DNA of 64,000 bases from Nocardioides sp. T2.26MG-1. Lineage in GTDB: Bacteria; Actinomycetota; Actinomycetes; Propionibacteriales; Nocardioidaceae. The stretch covers positions 481,928-545,927 of the forward strand of contig NZ_CATNLZ010000032.1 in NCBI RefSeq assembly GCF_950101795.1, given 5' to 3'. Under the pieces are notes generated by a model, which did not search any database, was not told where the DNA came from, and saw nothing but the letters and a program-made list of their open reading frames with translations. Position 1 is the first letter of the stretch; every line of letters begins with the position of its first letter. The position numbers and the translations under genes were made by a program. Positions 43,052 through 52,933 of this stretch are shown here, piece after piece.

Positions 43052-43810
43052 TCAGACGCCGGCCTTCAGGTAGCGGTCGTAGCCCTCGGCCTCGAGCTGC
43101 TCGGCGAGCTCGGGGCCACCGGAGGCGGCCACCTTGCCGTCGACGAACACGTGGACGTGGTCGGGGGTGATGTAGCGCAGGATCCGGGTGTAGTGCGTGA
43201 TCAACAGCACGCCCTTGCCCTGCTGGGCGCGGAACCGGTTCACGCCCTCGGAGACGACCTTGAGCGCGTCGATGTCCAGGCCCGAGTCGGTCTCGTCGAG
43301 GATCGCGACCTGCGGGTTGAGCAGCTCGAGCTGGGCGATCTCGTGGCGCTTCTTCTCGCCGCCGGAGAACCCCTCGTTGACCGAGCGGGTGCCGAAGGTC
43401 GGGTCGAGGTTGAGGTCCTCGAGCGCCTTGTTGACGTCCTTGACCCAGGTGCGCAGCTTGGGGGCCTCGCCGTCGAGGGCGGTCTTGGCGGTGCGCAGGA
43501 AGTTCGACACCGAGACGCCGGGAACCTCGACGGGGTACTGCATCGCAAGGAACAGGCCGGCGCGGGCACGCTCGTCGACCGTCATCGACAGCAGGTCCTC
43601 ACCGTCGAGGGTGACCGTACCGCCCGTGATCGTGTACTTCGGGTGGCCGGCGATCGAGTAGGCGAGCGTGGACTTGCCCGACCCGTTCGGCCCCATGATC
43701 GCGTGGGTCTCGCCGGCCTTGATGGTCAGCGTGACGCCCTTGAGGATCTCCTTGGGACCGTCCTCGGTGTCGACGGACACCTGCAGGTCCTTGATCTCGA
43801 GCTCGCTCAT
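43052..43810 (-). CDS. sufC: SUF ATPase SufC
   Basis: The 252-residue ABC-type ATPase has Walker A GPNGSGKST, FSGGEKKRHEIAQLELL (signature plus SufC-specific extension) and VAILDETDSGLDIDAL. It powers SufB-SufD cluster assembly in the cytosol. ATG 43810 is coupled through ATGA to a mini-ORF, rather than directly to the Rieske gene. Confidence 0.96.
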   Translation of the reverse strand: MSELEIKDLQVSVDTEDGPKEILKGVTLTIKAGETHAIMGPNGSGKSTLAYSIAGHPKYTITGGTVTLDGEDLLSMTVDERARAGLFLAMQYPVEVPGVSVSNFLRTAKTALDGEAPKLRTWVKDVNKALEDLNLDPTFGTRSVNEGFSGGEKKRHEIAQLELLNPQVAILDETDSGLDIDALKVVSEGVNRFRAQQGKGVLLITHYTRILRYITPDHVHVFVDGKVAASGGPELAEQLEAEGYDRYLKAGV

Positions 43811-43881
43811 ACCGGGGCCCCCGCGGAATCGTTCGCGGAGGAGCGAAGCGGGGGAAGCGGACGATTTCGTGGGGTGGTCAT
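43807..43881 (-). CDS. Palindromic mini-ORF between the Rieske gene and sufC
   Basis: This 24-residue ORF starts MTTPRNRPLPPLRSSANDSA and is joined to the Rieske gene and to sufC by ATGA overlaps at both ends. It is entirely a palindromic repeat: CCCCACGAAATCGT and ACGATTCCGCGGGG (minus strand) match at 12 of 14 positions around a GC-rich loop. The chain of ATGA junctions implies it is read by ribosomes moving down the operon, even if the peptide has no function. Confidence 0.6.
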   Translation of the reverse strand: MTTPRNRPLPPLRSSANDSAGAPV

Positions 43882-44213
43882 GAGGGGGTGACTCCGTTCA
43901 GGGTGGTGGTGGTGTCGACGTAGATGTCGTTGTCGCGGACCTCTACGGGGAAGGTCGCGACGGGCTCGGTGGCCGGGAGGCCGGTGGGCTTGCCGGTGCG
44001 CAGGTCGAACCGCGACCCGTGCAGCCAGCACTCCACGGTGCAGTCGGCGACCTCGCCCTCGCTCAGCGGCACCGCCGCGTGCGAGCAGAGGTCCTGGATC
44101 GCGAAGAACTCGTCCTCGTGACGGGCCACGGCGACGTCGTACGCCCCGACGGTGACCGCGAGGGCCTCGTCGGTGGGGACGTCGCCGACCGCGCAGGCGC
44201 GCTCGAAGCTCAT
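43878..44213 (-). CDS. Rieske-type ferredoxin of the suf operon
   Basis: This 111-residue protein has the Rieske cluster motif CSH (Cys43, His45) and CWLHG (Cys62, His65). Annotated usually as non-heme iron oxygenase ferredoxin subunit, but its regular place in actinobacterial suf operons suggests electron supply or cluster handling in Fe-S assembly. ATGA overlaps link it to mini-ORFs on both sides. Confidence 0.93.
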   Translation of the reverse strand: MSFERACAVGDVPTDEALAVTVGAYDVAVARHEDEFFAIQDLCSHAAVPLSEGEVADCTVECWLHGSRFDLRTGKPTGLPATEPVATFPVEVRDNDIYVDTTTTLNGVTPS

Positions 44214-44287
44214 TTCGGGGTCCCCGCGTCGTTGTTCGCGGAATGAGCGAAGCGGGAGGAGCGGAGACCGGCGTGGGGCGTTGTCAT
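44210..44287 (-). CDS. Palindromic mini-ORF between sufD and the Rieske gene
   Basis: This 25-residue ORF (MTTPHAGLRSSRFAHSANND, then a short tail) shares MTTP, RSS and SAN/DAG positions with the 43807 copy. ATGA junctions join it to sufD upstream and to the Rieske gene downstream. The inverted-repeat arms are weaker (12 of 18 matches), suggesting an older copy. No function is known. Confidence 0.55.
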   Translation of the reverse strand: MTTPHAGLRSSRFAHSANNDAGTPK

Positions 44288-45474
44288 GCGTCCTCCTTGA
44301 GGACGTTCTTGGCCAGCTCCGTCTCCACGGTGCTCAGCAGCCGCTCCTCGACCGAGGGGATGCCGACCTTGCGGATGAGGTCGTTGAAGAAGCCGTGCAC
44401 GACGAGGCGCTGGGCCTCCTTCTCCGAGACGCCGCGCGAGCGCAGGTAGAACAGCTGCTCGTCGTCGAAGCGGGCGGTGGCCGACGCGTGCCCGGCGCCC
44501 TCGATCTCGCCCGTCTCGATCTCGAGGTTGGGGACCGAGTCGGCCTGGCAGCCGTCGGTGAGCACGAGGTTGCGGTTCTCCTCGTAGGTCTCGATGCCCT
44601 CGGCGATCTTGCGGATCAGCACGTTGCCGATCCAGACGGTGTGAGCGCCCTGGCCCTGCAGCGCTCCCTTGTAGAGCACGTGGCTCTTGGTCTTGGGCGC
44701 GTTGTGGTCGGCGAACAGCCGGTGCTCGAGGTGCTGGCCCTCGTCCGCGAAGTAGAGCCCGAGGAGCTCGGCGTCGCCGCCGGGACCGGCGTACTCGACG
44801 TTCGCGTGCATGCGCACCACGTCGCCGCCGAAGGAGATCGAGGTGTGCTTGACGGTCGCGTCGCGGCCGACCTGGATCGCGTCGCGGCCCAGGTGGACGG
44901 CGTCGTCGGCCCAGTCCTGCAGGGTGAGCACGTTGGCGCGGGCACCGTCTCCGACGAGCACCGTCGTGATCGCGGCGTAGCGCGCCGACCCGGTGTGGTT
45001 GACGACGACGGTGACGTCGGCGTGCGTGCCGACCCGGATCAGCAGCCGGCCCCACACCAGGTCGTCGACCGACTCGCCGTGGAGGTGCAGCACGACGGGC
45101 TCGGTGATCGCGGCGTCGGCGGGGACGTCGAGCAGCATCGCGCTGCCGGCGTGCGCAGCCGCGAGCGCCGAGGGCCGGTCGTTGGGGGCCAGCTCGCCCA
45201 GGGCGACCGCCTCGTCGGCACCGACCTCGCGGAGCGTCACGCCCTCCGGGAGCGTGGTGGTCCACGTCAGGTGAGCCTCGGAGGACTCGCCGTCGAGGAG
45301 CCCGCGCAGCCTCTTGAGCGGCGTGAAGCGCCAGATCTCCTCGCGCCCGGTGGGCACCGGGTGGTCGTCGAGGTCGTACGACGGCGGCGGGTTCAGGTGG
45401 GACACGATGAGGTGTCCCTGCTCCTGCTCGAGGGCGGACGACACGCTCTCGCGTGCGGTGTCAGTGACGGTCAC
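44284..45474 (-). CDS. sufD: SUF scaffold component SufD
   Basis: The 396-residue protein has the SufB/SufD right-handed beta-helix core: LILVGTHADVTVVVNHTG-like strands, HTVWIGNVLIRKIAEGIETYEENRNLVLTDGCQADSVPNLEIE, and DDEQLFYLRSRGVSEKEAQRLVVHGFFNDLI. It forms SufBC2D with its neighbours. GTG 45474 has only a weak GCAGAG site and follows a repeat insertion after sufB. Confidence 0.94.
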   Translation of the reverse strand: MTVTDTARESVSSALEQEQGHLIVSHLNPPPSYDLDDHPVPTGREEIWRFTPLKRLRGLLDGESSEAHLTWTTTLPEGVTLREVGADEAVALGELAPNDRPSALAAAHAGSAMLLDVPADAAITEPVVLHLHGESVDDLVWGRLLIRVGTHADVTVVVNHTGSARYAAITTVLVGDGARANVLTLQDWADDAVHLGRDAIQVGRDATVKHTSISFGGDVVRMHANVEYAGPGGDAELLGLYFADEGQHLEHRLFADHNAPKTKSHVLYKGALQGQGAHTVWIGNVLIRKIAEGIETYEENRNLVLTDGCQADSVPNLEIETGEIEGAGHASATARFDDEQLFYLRSRGVSEKEAQRLVVHGFFNDLIRKVGIPSVEERLLSTVETELAKNVLKEDA

Positions 45475-45495
45475 TACTCTGCTTTCTACGTGCTG

Positions 45496-45531
45496 GGTCT
45501 CGATACGCTCGCTGGCGCTCGCTACTCGACC
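45496..45531. repeat. REP element in the sufB-sufD spacer
   Basis: A 36-bp palindromic unit beginning GGTCTCGATACGCTCGCTGG and ending CTACTCGACC is the common repetitive hairpin of Nocardioides-like genomes. It occupies the only non-overlapping spacer (77 bp) of the operon and could tune mRNA stability between sufB and sufD. Confidence 0.75.
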
Positions 45532-45551
45532 AACGGGGGCGGATGTCCCGC

Positions 45552-46966
<1,415 letters not shown>

Positions 46967-46970
<4 letters not shown>

Positions 46971-47692
46971 CGGCTGACGTGCTCCTTCTTCTCGGTGGTC
47001 ACCGGGTGCGGCGTGGTCTTGGTCTGCGTGCTGGTCGGAACGTCGGGAATGCAGGTGGTGCACACCCCGTCGCCGTGGGCGATGGTCGCCAGGCGCTGGA
47101 CGTGGCGGCCGAGGACCTGGCTGATCGCCTCGGTCTCGGCCTCGCACAGCTGGGGGAACTCGTGGGCGACGTGGGAGACCGGGCAGTGCTGCTGGCACAG
47201 CTGCTCGCCCACCGCGACGTCGCGGACGGCCGCGGCGTAGCCCTCGTCGGTGAAGACCCGGGCGAGCACCTCAGCCGGCCCCAGGTCGGGGTGGGCGGCG
47301 CTGACGCCGACGAACCGCTCCTGGATGAACGACGCACGGCGGACGGCGAACTCGCGGACCGCGTCCGTGCCACCGGTCTCGGCCAGGAACCGCAGCGCCT
47401 GGACCGCGAGGTCGTCGTACTGCTGGTCGAAGCGGTCGCGCCCGGTCTCGGTGAGCGCGAAGACCTTGGCCGGACGACCCCGGCCACGGGCCGCCAGACT
47501 GCGCGGCTCACGCGCCTCGACCGCCCCCTCCTCGACCAGCTGGTCGAGGTGCCGGCGGACCGCCGCGGGCGTCAGGTCGAGCCGCTCGGCGAGGGCCGCG
47601 GCCGTCGAGGGTCCGTCGACGAGGATCGACCGAGCCACCCGCTGGCGCGTGGGCTGGTCGTGCCCGGGGACCGGGACCTCGTCGAATTCCAC
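46967..47692 (-). CDS. sufR: Iron-sulfur cluster-sensing repressor SufR
   Basis: The 241-residue protein has an N-terminal winged helix ([39 protein letters not shown]) with a wing RGRGRPAK, and C-terminal cluster ligands Cys166, Cys170 and Cys183, with an additional CTTC (Cys211, Cys214). SufR represses the suf operon when holding a cluster. It leads the operon (GTG start), and two operator candidates lie at and upstream of its start. Confidence 0.93.
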
Positions 47693-47703
47693 AACGCCAG
47701 TGT
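47689..47703. promoter_or_regulatory. SufR-site candidate at the sufR start
   Basis: CCACA-N5-AGTGT fits the mycobacterial SufR site (TCACA-N5-AGTGT in this orientation) with one mismatch. It covers the GTG start codon, a position that suits a leaderless or short-leader autorepressed gene. The exact transcription start is unknown. Confidence 0.4.
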
Positions 47704-47728
47704 GCCGTTATTGAGCAAGGCCCTTCAA

Positions 47729-47744
47729 GTAAGGCGAGCCTTAC
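47729..47744. promoter_or_regulatory. Iron-box-like palindrome upstream of the suf operon
   Basis: GTAAGGC (47729-47735) and GCCTTAC (47738-47744) are perfect arms 2 nt apart. They resemble the centre of IdeR/DmdR iron boxes (AGGC...GCCT). The site lies 37 bp before the sufR start, near the expected -35, and also within 95 bp of the divergent flippase-like gene. Confidence 0.5.
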
Positions 47745-47838
47745 CCGACTTGGACATCGGCCGGTCGTCAGCCACACTTGCACCAACCCGCGCTGCAAGG
47801 AAGCCGCGATCTCGCCGACCGAAGGTTCCGCCGACCGC

Positions 47839-48714
47839 ATGCTCGCCCGCCTCCGCGCCGTCCTCGCGTCCCGCACCGTGCTGGTCCTCGGGGTGCTCGT
47901 GAGTCTCCTCGTCCCCGTGTTCACGCTCCCCCAGCTGCCCCACGTCTCGGTGTGGCCCGTGCTCGTGGGGCTGCTCCCCTGGGTGGTCGGCAAGTACCTG
48001 CTCTGCCCGCTGCGCTGGCGGGCGCTCACCGACGCCGACCTCACCCGGCGCTGGCACCTGCGCGCGTACGCCGAGTCCGAGCTGCTCGGGCTGTTCACGC
48101 CCGGTCACGTCGGCGCCGACCTGTGGCGCCTCAAGCGGCTCACCGGCACGGGCCTGGGCCGCGGCGACGCGATCGTGAGCGTCGGCACCGACCGGCTCGT
48201 GGGGGCGCTCGGCCTCGCTGCGTTCGTCGCCTTCGCCGGTACGGCGCTCCCGATGAACCTGATCCTGCCGGTCGTCGGACTGTCGCTGGCCGCGGTCGCG
48301 GCCGTCGTCGTGCTGCGCCGCGTGCGCCCCGGACTGCTCCCCAGCCGCCCGCTCCCGCCGGTCCGCAAGCTCCTCCACGGTCTCGTGCTCTCGGCCGGCT
48401 ACCAGCTCTCGATCGCCGCGCTCCTGGTCGGGGCGGTCGGGGCGACCGGCAACACCGTGTCCCCGCTGGCCGTGCTCGGCGCGTTCGGCGCCAGCCAGCT
48501 GGCCGGTGCCGTCCCTGGGCCCAACGGCGCGAGCCTGCGGGACGGGGCCCTCGTGGTGGCGCTGGTCGCCGCAGGCGTCCCGCTGGGTGCCGCCGCCGCG
48601 GCCGTCTCCATCAAGGCCGCCATCGCCTGGCTGCCCGCCCTCACCCTCGGCGGGGCGAGCCTGCTCGTCAGCCGACGCCAGGCCAACGTGGCCGCCGCGG
48701 CCGCCGCCGTCTGA
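47839..48714 (+). CDS. Flippase-like (UPF0104/lysylphosphatidylglycerol synthase TM domain) membrane protein
   Basis: The 291-residue protein has about eight membrane helices. GLFTPGHVGADLWRLKRL and GTDRLVGALGLAAF match the conserved cytosolic-face motifs of the LPG-synthase/UPF0104 flippase domain. No catalytic synthase domain follows. It probably moves a lipid or polyprenyl-linked molecule. A PAP2 protein and a GDPD follow on the same strand. Confidence 0.8.
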   Translation: MLARLRAVLASRTVLVLGVLVSLLVPVFTLPQLPHVSVWPVLVGLLPWVVGKYLLCPLRWRALTDADLTRRWHLRAYAESELLGLFTPGHVGADLWRLKRLTGTGLGRGDAIVSVGTDRLVGALGLAAFVAFAGTALPMNLILPVVGLSLAAVAAVVVLRRVRPGLLPSRPLPPVRKLLHGLVLSAGYQLSIAALLVGAVGATGNTVSPLAVLGAFGASQLAGAVPGPNGASLRDGALVVALVAAGVPLGAAAAAVSIKAAIAWLPALTLGGASLLVSRRQANVAAAAAAV

Positions 48715-48851
48715 GTCTCGCCCACGCACCGCCCGGGCACCTGCATCGAACTCGGGACCTTCGCCTCGCGACGCCGTCGGCGGGACGCGAGAGGATCGAC
48801 CCGAGGGCCGCCCCGGACGCCGCACGCGAGCGACAGGCAGGAGGCCGGGTG

Positions 48852-49592
48852 ATGTTGATGCCGACCACGGCCGTGCTCCGGCACCGTCGGGTGCGATGGG
48901 TGCTCGAGCAGGTCGCGATCGTGGTGCTCGGCGTCTTCTTCTACTTCCAGGTGCGTGGGCTCACCGCGGCGACGCCGTCGGTCGCCGTCGAGCACGCCCA
49001 CGACGTCATCGCGTTCGAGGAGCGCCTCGGCCTCGACATCGAAGGCGTCGTGCAGGCGTCGGTCACCGACTCCGACGCGCTCTCGACGATCGCCAACTGG
49101 ATCTACATCTGGGGGCACTGGCCGGTGATCGTCGCCACCATGGTCTGGCTGGTGTCGCGCCACCGGGACGTCTTCCTGCGGCTGCGCAACGCCATGCTGG
49201 TCTCCGGCGGCATCGGGCTCATCATGTTCGTGTCCTACCCGCTGGCCCCGCCCCGGCTGGTCGACCCCGAGCTCATCGACACGATCACCGAGCGTTCGTA
49301 CGCCTACCGCGTCCTCCAGCCGCCCAACTTCGTCAACCAGTACGCCGCGATGCCGAGCCTGCACGCCGGCTGGGACCTCCTGGTCGGCATCTCCATCGCC
49401 ACCGCCGCGGGCTCCATGCTGTGGCGCGTGATCGGCTGCGTGCTGCCGGTGCTGATGGCGTTCGCGGTGGTCGCCACCGCCAACCACTACGTGGTCGACG
49501 TGATCGCCGGGCTGATGCTCGCCATGGTCGGCTACGCCGCTGCCGTGGCCTTCGAGAGCCGGCGCGCGCGCCGAGCCGGACCGGCCCCATGA
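48852..49592 (+). CDS. PAP2-superfamily (inositolphosphotransferase-like) membrane protein
   Basis: The 246-residue protein has about six membrane helices and the PAP2 signature: MPSLHAGW (SxxxH variant, catalytic His) and ANHYVVDVIAGLM (second His). SYPLAPPRL supplies the first motif region. This subtype resembles AUR1/Ipt1-like phospholipid transferases. ATG 48852 has AGGAGG 7 nt upstream (GTG 48849 is a possible alternative). Confidence 0.85.
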   Translation: MLMPTTAVLRHRRVRWVLEQVAIVVLGVFFYFQVRGLTAATPSVAVEHAHDVIAFEERLGLDIEGVVQASVTDSDALSTIANWIYIWGHWPVIVATMVWLVSRHRDVFLRLRNAMLVSGGIGLIMFVSYPLAPPRLVDPELIDTITERSYAYRVLQPPNFVNQYAAMPSLHAGWDLLVGISIATAAGSMLWRVIGCVLPVLMAFAVVATANHYVVDVIAGLMLAMVGYAAAVAFESRRARRAGPAP

Positions 49593-50248
49593 CGCTGCTC
49601 GCGATCGCGCACCGTGCCGGGAACTCGCTGGCCGGGCTGCACGAGGCGAACCTGCTCGGTGCCGACGTCATCGAGTGCGACGTGCACGCCTACCGCGGCC
49701 GGCTCGAGGTCCGTCACCTCAAGACCGCCGGGCCGCTCCCGTTCCTCTGGGACCGCTGGGAGCTCGCGTCGGCCTCGGCACCCCGGCTCGGCCTGGGCGC
49801 GCTGCTCGACGCCGACCAGCGAGGCACCACGTTCATGCTCGACCTGAAGGGCCGCAAGGTCGCCACCGGGCGTTCCGTCGCCGAGCTGCTGCACGAGCGC
49901 GCCCACGAGCACGACGTGCTCGTCTGCGGGCGGCACTGGCCGGCGGTCGAGCGGGTCGCCGAGCTCCCCTACGTGCGCCCCGTGCTGTCCGCGCGCACCC
50001 GTGCCGAGCTCGCCGCGCTCGTGCGCCGGCTCGACCGCCGTGACCGGGCGACGCCGTACGGCGTGTCCCTGCACCGATCCCTGCTGGACGCCGATCTGCT
50101 CACGAGGCTGCGGCGCACGATCGAGGTGGTGATGACCTGGGCCGTCGACGATCTCGCGACCCTCGACCGGGTCGTCGGCCTCGGCGCCAACGGCATCATC
50201 ACCAACGAGCCCGAGATCCTGGCCGAGGTGCGTCGCCGGAGCAGCTGA
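49589..50248 (+). CDS. Second short GDPD-family phosphodiesterase
   Basis: The 219-residue protein has AIAHRAGN, LLGADVIECDVHAYRGRLEVRH (metal-binding Glu/Asp, second His), LDLKGRK and a C-terminal TWAVDDLATLDRVVGLGANGIITNEPEIL. It is the same short type as the protein at 14202. ATGA overlap with the PAP2 gene suggests joint lipid-head-group metabolism. Confidence 0.82.
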   Translation: MTLLAIAHRAGNSLAGLHEANLLGADVIECDVHAYRGRLEVRHLKTAGPLPFLWDRWELASASAPRLGLGALLDADQRGTTFMLDLKGRKVATGRSVAELLHERAHEHDVLVCGRHWPAVERVAELPYVRPVLSARTRAELAALVRRLDRRDRATPYGVSLHRSLLDADLLTRLRRTIEVVMTWAVDDLATLDRVVGLGANGIITNEPEILAEVRRRSS

Positions 50249-50290
50249 CCCGTCGCCGTTCAGGTCCCGACTGCTCCCTAGACTGGCCCG

Positions 50291-51241
50291 GTGCCCGCGC
50301 CCGACGACCCCGACGTGCCTGCGGTCGCCGTCGACGGCCTGGTGATGCGCTACGGCGACAAGGTCGCCGTCGACGGGCTCACGCTGACCGTCCAGCGGCA
50401 CACGATCACCGCAGTCCTGGGGCCCAACGGCGCCGGCAAGACCACCACGCTGGAGACCTGCGAGGGCTATCGTCGGCCCCAGTCCGGCACGGTCCGGGTG
50501 CTCGGTCTCGACCCGGTCCGCGAGCGCACCACGCTGCTGCCCCGCATCGGCGTGATGCTCCAGGGCGGCGGGGCGTGGAGCGGTGTGCGGGCCCGCGAGA
50601 TGCTCGACCACGTCGCGAAGCTGCACGCGCACCCGCTCGACACCGACATGCTCTCCGACCGGCTCGGGCTGGCCGACTGCGGGCGGACGCCGTACCGCCG
50701 GCTCTCCGGCGGCCAGCAGCAGCGTCTGGGCCTGGCGATGGCGCTGGTCGGACGCCCCGAGATCGTGTTCGTCGACGAGCCGACCGCCGGCATGGACCCC
50801 CAGGCCCGCCGGACGACCTGGGAGCTCCTCGAGGAGCTCCGGGCCGACGGCGTCACGGTGGTGCTGACCACGCACTACATGGACGAGGCCGAGCGGCTCG
50901 CCGACCACATCCACATCATCGACCACGGGCGGCTGATCGCGTCCGGGTCGCCGCTCGAGCTCACCCGCGGCGGCACCCACGCGACGATCCGGCTGGTGGT
51001 GACCCGGCCGTTCCCGCCGGGGTCCCCGGACACGCTGCGCCGGACGCTCGGCGAGCACGCGGAGGTCACCCAGCTCGACGAGGTGAGCATGCTGGTGACC
51101 GGTCCCGCCGACGCGTCGACGCTCGCGAAGGTGTCGCGCTGGTGCGAGGAGAACGACGTGCTGCCCGAGTCGCTGACGCTGGGACAACGCAACCTGGAGG
51201 ACGTCTTCCTCCAGCTGACCGGACGGGGGCTGGAGCCGTGA
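50291..51241 (+). CDS. ABC exporter ATP-binding protein
   Basis: The 316-residue ATPase has Walker A GPNGAGKTT, signature LSGGQQQRLGLAMAL, Walker B IVFVDEPTAGMD and H-loop TTHYMDEAERL. A C-terminal regulatory domain of about 90 residues follows, as in DrrA-type exporters. The GTG start follows TAGACT (leaderless). Its stop overlaps the permease start. Confidence 0.92.
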   Translation: MPAPDDPDVPAVAVDGLVMRYGDKVAVDGLTLTVQRHTITAVLGPNGAGKTTTLETCEGYRRPQSGTVRVLGLDPVRERTTLLPRIGVMLQGGGAWSGVRAREMLDHVAKLHAHPLDTDMLSDRLGLADCGRTPYRRLSGGQQQRLGLAMALVGRPEIVFVDEPTAGMDPQARRTTWELLEELRADGVTVVLTTHYMDEAERLADHIHIIDHGRLIASGSPLELTRGGTHATIRLVVTRPFPPGSPDTLRRTLGEHAEVTQLDEVSMLVTGPADASTLAKVSRWCEENDVLPESLTLGQRNLEDVFLQLTGRGLEP

Positions 51242-52011
51242 GGGGCTCGACCGGGACGTTCATCCCGAGGCCGGGCGCCGCACCGCTCCACCGACAGGTG
51301 CTCGCCCAGGCGGCGATGGAGTCGCGTCTGATGCTGCGCAACGGCGAGCAGCTCCTGCTCGCCGTGGTGATCCCCGTGATCGTGCTCATCGGCGGCGTCG
51401 CGGGTGCCGACCGGGTGGGCCTCGACCTCGAGCACTCCGCGGTGGACGTGTTCGCACCCGGCGTGCTCGCGCTCGCGGTGATGTCGACCGCCTTCACCTC
51501 ACTGGCGATCGCGACGGGCTTCGAGCGCCGCTACGGCGTCATCAAGCGCCTCGGATCCTCGCCGCTCCCCCGCTCCGGCCTGCTCGCCGGCAAGATCGGC
51601 GGCCTGCTGCTGATCGAGGTGCTCCAGGTGCTGGTGATCTCGATCGTCGCGCTGGCGCTCGACTGGGACCCCGAGCCGGGGGTGCTGGGCGCCGTGCTCG
51701 CGGTGATCCTCGGGACGGCGGCCTTCGCCTCGCTGGGCCTGTTCATCTCCGGGGTGCTGCGCGCCGAGGCCACCCTGGCCGCCGCCAACCTCGTCTACCT
51801 CCTGCTGATGGCGGGCGGCGCGGTGGTGCTGCCGTCGTCGGCGTACGGCGCGTTCGGCCACGTCGTGCACTGGCTGCCCTCGGGCGCCCTGGGCGGCGCC
51901 ATGCGCGAGGCGCTGATCGACGGCACCACCGCCTGGTCCGAGCTGCTCGTGCTGCTCGCCTGGGCCGTGCTCGGCACCGCCCTCACCGCCCGGACCTTCA
52001 AGTGGGAGTGA
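51238..52011 (+). CDS. ABC-2-type exporter permease
   Basis: The 257-residue protein has six membrane helices of the ABC-2 type and the conserved FERRYGVIKRLGSSPLPRSGLLAGKI elbow region. GTG 51238 overlaps the ATPase (GTGA). Next to ctaA and near ctaB, this pair occupies the position of the ABC genes often found near actinobacterial heme A synthesis genes; cargo unknown. Confidence 0.88.
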   Translation: MRGSTGTFIPRPGAAPLHRQVLAQAAMESRLMLRNGEQLLLAVVIPVIVLIGGVAGADRVGLDLEHSAVDVFAPGVLALAVMSTAFTSLAIATGFERRYGVIKRLGSSPLPRSGLLAGKIGGLLLIEVLQVLVISIVALALDWDPEPGVLGAVLAVILGTAAFASLGLFISGVLRAEATLAAANLVYLLLMAGGAVVLPSSAYGAFGHVVHWLPSGALGGAMREALIDGTTAWSELLVLLAWAVLGTALTARTFKWE

Positions 52012-52898
52012 TGGACCGACTCATCCAGCGACTGCGACACCTCGACGACTGGGCACGGGGCTGGGGGTGGGCCTCCCTGATCGCCAACGGCGCGCTCGTC
52101 GTGACCGGAGGCGTCGTCCGGCTGACCGGCTCCGGCCTGGGCTGCCCGACCTGGCCGCGGTGCACCGAGGACTCGCTGACCCCGCACGGGGCGTACGACA
52201 TCCACTCGGTCATCGAGTTCGGCAACCGGATGCTGACCTGGGTCCTCGTCGTGGTCGCGGTGGGCACCTTCGTGGCCGCCTGGCAGTCCGGGCGGCGCGA
52301 CCTGCGCCGGATCGCGCTGGTGATGGCGCTCGGCATCCCCGCCCAGGCCGTGATCGGCGGGATCACCGTGCTCACCGACCTCAACCCGTGGGTCGTGTCG
52401 CTGCACATGCTCTGCTCGATGGCGATCGTCGCGCTCGCGGTCTTCTTCCTCGAGCGGCTGGACCGGCCCGCACCCGCCGTACCGCCGCGGGGTGCGACGC
52501 TCGGGCTGGCCTGGGCGACCTTCGGCGCCGCCTGGGCGGTGTTCTACATCGGCACCGTGGTCACCGGGGCCGGGCCGCACGCCGGCGACTCCGCCTCCAA
52601 GCGCAACGGCCTCTCCGCGCTGCAGATGAGCCAGCTGCACGCCGACTTCGTGTTCTTGTTCGTCGGCCTCACCATCGGGCTGCTGTTCGCCGCCGTCGCC
52701 ACGGGTGCGCCCGCATCGACCCGTCGGGTGATCGTGCTGCTGCTCGCCATCGAGGTCGGCCAGGGCACCATCGGGTTCGTGCAGTACTTCACCGACCTGC
52801 CGGTCGTGCTCGTCGGCTTCCACATGCTCGGCTCGGCACTCACGTCCGGCGCCGTCGCCTGGGCGCTGGTGCGGGTCCGGGAGCCGGCCGCGGCCTGA
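52011..52898 (+). CDS. ctaA: Heme A synthase (COX15/CtaA)
   Basis: The 295-residue protein has about eight membrane spans. TGGVVRLTGSGLGCPTWPRCTEDS is the first conserved block with the Cys pair, and IEFGNRMLTW, SLHMLCSMAIVA, LHADFVFLFVG and GFHMLGSAL supply the heme-binding His residues. It oxidises heme O to heme A. ATG 52011 overlaps the permease stop. Confidence 0.95.
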   Translation: MDRLIQRLRHLDDWARGWGWASLIANGALVVTGGVVRLTGSGLGCPTWPRCTEDSLTPHGAYDIHSVIEFGNRMLTWVLVVVAVGTFVAAWQSGRRDLRRIALVMALGIPAQAVIGGITVLTDLNPWVVSLHMLCSMAIVALAVFFLERLDRPAPAVPPRGATLGLAWATFGAAWAVFYIGTVVTGAGPHAGDSASKRNGLSALQMSQLHADFVFLFVGLTIGLLFAAVATGAPASTRRVIVLLLAIEVGQGTIGFVQYFTDLPVVLVGFHMLGSALTSGAVAWALVRVREPAAA

Positions 52899-52933
52899 CG
52901 TACCCGCGCTGCCCGGGGGTGGGCGGTGGGCCA

